Shown piece after piece: positions 61,848 to 64,000 of a stretch of DNA of 64,000 bases (position 1 is its first letter; each line of letters starts with the position of its first letter). This DNA is from Polyangiaceae bacterium (GTDB lineage: Bacteria; Myxococcota_A; Polyangia; Polyangiales; Polyangiaceae): the NCBI GenBank assembly GCA_025936115.1, contig JAICTZ010000014.1, forward strand, positions 62,001 through 126,000, given 5' to 3'. The translations under genes were made by a program, and so were the position numbers. The notes below the pieces were generated by a model. The model had not been told where the DNA came from. It was given only the letters and a program-made list of their open reading frames with translations, and made no database searches.

Positions 61848-63433
61848 GTGAGCTTGGCGGCCTGGCGGCGCGAAAGGAACTGCGCGAGCGCCGCGCTCGA
61901 GATGGGTTTATCGAGAGCCACGACGCCCGGGCGACGCAGGAAGCTCTCGGCGCGAGCGCTCGTCGGCCCGCCAGTCACGAAAGCCACGCGCTCGAGCAGC
62001 TCCGGGTGCAAGCGCTCGAGCGCCTCGTACACGTCGACCCCGTCCGTTCCTGGCATCATCAAATCGCACAAGATGAGGTCGAAATTTCGGTCCAATGCCA
62101 AGATGCTGAGCGCCTCCTCGCCGCCGGAGCTTGCCACGACCTCGTGTCCGCGTCCCAAGAGCCGGCGGTAAGCGCGGATCAACATCACCTCGTCGTCGAT
62201 CACGAGGATCCGCAGCGGCGGTCCGGACGGTGGCAGTGAGCTCTTGGCGACGAGCTGAGGTGTCAGGCCTGTTGCGAGTGGGATCGCGGCTTCGAAACAG
62301 GCGCCTTTCAGGGCTCCGTGGCGCAGGCGCAGTGTGCCGCGGTGACGGTGGACGATGTCCGCGCACACTGAAAGTCCGAGGCCGGTGCCGCGCTCGACGC
62401 CCTTCGTCGTGAAGAAGGGATCGAAAATGCGCGGCGCGATTGCTGGGTCGACCCCAGGACCGTCATCCTCGACTCGGAGCAGCACGCCGTCCGACGTGTT
62501 CGAGGTAGTGACATGGATCGTGCCTCCCCCGCCTTCCTCGATCGCTTGCGCGGCGTTCAAGAGCAGGTTGACGACGACCTGGATCAAGCGCCCGCGGCTC
62601 GCGGGGAGCGGCGCTTTCGCAGTGAGCTCGAGCTCGACATGGGCGATGTGCCGGATCTGAGGCCGTACCAGGTTGTAGGCGGTCTTGACGACCTCGTTCA
62701 CGTCGACGACCTCGACGTCGTCGCCGTCGATGTGAGCGAAGCCGCGCAGGCCCTTGACGATCGACGCGATGCGCTGGATCCCTTCGAACGAGTCGCGCAC
62801 GCTCTCGCTCGCTTCTTCACAGAATGCTTCGAGCGCCGCCACGAGCGCGCCCGCCGACTTTCCGGGCTCGTGCACGGCTCGGACGAGCTCAGCGAGGTCG
62901 CGCTGCAGTAGCTCCAAATTAGTGAGCGTACTCGCGGCGGGATTGTTCACTTCGTGCGCGATGCCTGCGGCGATTTCGCCGATCGCTGCGAGGCGAGACG
63001 AACGTACCAGGTGCGACTCGATTTCGGAGAGCGCCCGATAGGCTGCCTGGAGATCGCCCTCACGCGAGAGGCGCTCGGAGAGGTCGCGCACGAGCGTCAC
63101 GTAGAGCTTCTTGCCCTCAGCGTGGTAGACCGTGCTGCGAAGCTCGCCGAAGAACGTCGAGCCGTTCTGCTTCTGCAAGCGCACGGGGGACCAGCGCACT
63201 TGGCCGTGCTCGATCAATTCACGGCTGATGGCGTCCACGACGGCCGTGTCCTCCGGCGGGTGCAGCTGGCGCCCAGTCATGCCGCACAGCTCGGCGGGCG
63301 TGTAGCCGAAGAGCTCGCACGCCTTGGCGTTCACGTCGACGAACCGGGCCGAGTCGAAGTCCGTAATGAAAATCGCGTCCGGCGAGCATTCCACTAGCGC
63401 ATTGAAACGGTGCTCGAAATCAACCGAGGTCAC
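61844..63433 (-). CDS. PAS domain hybrid histidine kinase with C-terminal receiver
   Basis: Soluble, no TM helices. A PAS domain (1-120: FNALVECSPDAIFITDFDSA, FGYTPAELCGMTGRQLHPPE) is followed by a dimerisation helix with the phospho-acceptor His160 in GIAHEVNNP. An HATPase_c domain comes next (NLLLNAAQAIEE, EDDGPGVDP, DPFFTTKGVERGTGLGLSVC) and then a receiver domain (LRILVIDDE, Asp457 in LILCDLMMPG, Lys in ALDKPIS). The PAS may bind heme, flavin or nothing; no ligand residue can be assigned. Its stop codon overlaps the start of the fusion oxygenase gene by four bases, so the two are made together. The GTG at 63433 is the start; no ribosome-binding site is obvious. Confidence 0.92.
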   Translation of the reverse strand: MTSVDFEHRFNALVECSPDAIFITDFDSARFVDVNAKACELFGYTPAELCGMTGRQLHPPEDTAVVDAISRELIEHGQVRWSPVRLQKQNGSTFFGELRSTVYHAEGKKLYVTLVRDLSERLSREGDLQAAYRALSEIESHLVRSSRLAAIGEIAAGIAHEVNNPAASTLTNLELLQRDLAELVRAVHEPGKSAGALVAALEAFCEEASESVRDSFEGIQRIASIVKGLRGFAHIDGDDVEVVDVNEVVKTAYNLVRPQIRHIAHVELELTAKAPLPASRGRLIQVVVNLLLNAAQAIEEGGGGTIHVTTSNTSDGVLLRVEDDGPGVDPAIAPRIFDPFFTTKGVERGTGLGLSVCADIVHRHRGTLRLRHGALKGACFEAAIPLATGLTPQLVAKSSLPPSGPPLRILVIDDEVMLIRAYRRLLGRGHEVVASSGGEEALSILALDRNFDLILCDLMMPGTDGVDVYEALERLHPELLERVAFVTGGPTSARAESFLRRPGVVALDKPISSAALAQFLSRRQAAKLT

Positions 63434-63599
63434 GAAAGATCAGTCGCTCCGATTTGACGCCAGGCCCGGGGACTGCGACAGCGCGTCCCCCCGTTCCCGG
63501 AAGTATACGGCGCGGCGCCCCGCCCTCCGAGTTCGCACTGTTGAGCCGGAGCCCGAATCGCACGAACTCGGGGTTTTGTCGCTGATTTTTCGCTGGCTG

Positions 63600-64000
63600 T
63601 TACCTGACGACCGTCTGGCAGCCGAGCTGGATGCTGACTTTGCCGCCGCTCGCGTTTTGGAACGCGCTGCAGCTCGCCGGGCAGGCGATGATCTGCGTGG
63701 GGGCGTTCGGGTCGTCGTAGTACCAGCCGCCGTCGGTCGCGTCGCAGGACTTCGCGTCAGGCCAGTAAAACAAGGTTTGCTTCTTGCCGCCCTGGGCGAA
63801 CACGACGTTGACCTGCTGCTTGTTGAAGCTGCCGGTCGTCGGGGTCGGGATCTGGAACGTGCAGGGCAAGCGCGTGCCGCGGATCTCGTCGAGCGCGTCG
63901 AGGAAGTCTTGCTCGACGTTTCCGGTCGAGCCGACGATGTGCGCCTGGGTGGTGCCGCCCGCCGTCGCGATCTGATCCAGATTGCTCCCGGCGTTCAACA
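63600..64000 (-). CDS. C-terminal part of a VWA-type surface protein, truncated by the window
   Basis: The reading frame enters from the right edge. It contains the end of a VWA-like domain (LDQIATAGGTTQAHIVGSTG) and a tail with DGGWYYDDPNAPTQIIACPA followed by SC, closely matching the end of the VWA lipoprotein at 55.6-56.9 kb. The signal peptide and MIDAS part lie outside the window. It is upstream of the kinase/fusion pair on the same strand, with a gap of 166 bases. Confidence 0.8.
   Translation of the reverse strand, partial: LNAGSNLDQIATAGGTTQAHIVGSTGNVEQDFLDALDEIRGTRLPCTFQIPTPTTGSFNKQQVNVVFAQGGKKQTLFYWPDAKSCDATDGGWYYDDPNAPTQIIACPASCSAFQNASGGKVSIQLGCQTVVR

Overview
The window is GC-rich (about two-thirds GC by eye) and very probably comes from a Myxococcota/Polyangia-type bacterium (Sorangium/Polyangium relatives). 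Reasons are many Ser/Thr protein kinases, abundant lipoproteins whose signal peptide is followed by a long Gly/Ser/Ala/Thr linker, DUF4215-type Cys-rich repeats with a fibro-slime domain, PEGA-domain proteins, a MYXO-CTERM-like tail, and hybrid kinases. This assignment is inferred from gene content; no rRNA or marker gene is present.

0-14 kb. A truncated receiver-SpoIIE phosphatase is followed by selO and an ABC-F ATPase (all minus strand), then a di-heme peroxidase lipoprotein and an alpha/beta hydrolase. About 1 kb of decayed gene remnants (6.9-7.9 kb) precedes a tight nirK-nirV-sco operon, in which the copper nitrite reductase carries a C-terminal cytochrome c domain. Then come tex, a remnant of a Na+/H+ antiporter next to strong hairpins, and a CDP-alcohol phosphatidyltransferase.

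14-34 kb. This is a polysaccharide-degradation neighbourhood: PL9 pectate lyase, GH128 and GH30 glycosidases, a CE1/PHB-depolymerase-like esterase with a MYXO-CTERM-like tail, and a CBM3 protein. All are exported and carry the same kind of Gly-rich linker. Interspersed are a MarR/aldo-keto reductase pair, a histidine phosphatase, an EamA transporter, an NAD(P)-binding protein, a DUF4403 lipoprotein, a 1041-residue Cys-rich lipoprotein and a fibro-slime/DUF4215 protein.

34-52 kb. A FliA-like sigma factor and three Ser/Thr kinases lead into a repeated cassette: single-TM Pro/Ala-rich protein, PEGA protein, then Gly- or Cys-rich lipoprotein. The cassette occurs twice, with 349 bp of about 98% identical DNA between copies. 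A DUF559 gene and an inverted repeat sit at the join, and further lipoproteins and a third PEGA-like protein follow. The kinases and surface lipoproteins look like an envelope-signalling or surface-display locus; this is inference.

52-64 kb. A TetR regulator has matching palindromes before itself and before a frameshifted DUF4188 gene. PEBP, DUF3079, receiver, VOC and VWA genes follow. The most striking locus is a translationally coupled pair (61.8 kb): a PAS-histidine kinase-receiver protein and a 1301-residue protein joining an indoleamine-2,3-dioxygenase-like domain, a P450-reductase-type FAD/NAD(P)H module, a cytochrome b5 domain, a helical region and a STAS-like tail. A zinc-free quinone-oxidoreductase-like gene lies downstream on the same strand, and VWA lipoprotein paralogs lie on either side of the locus.
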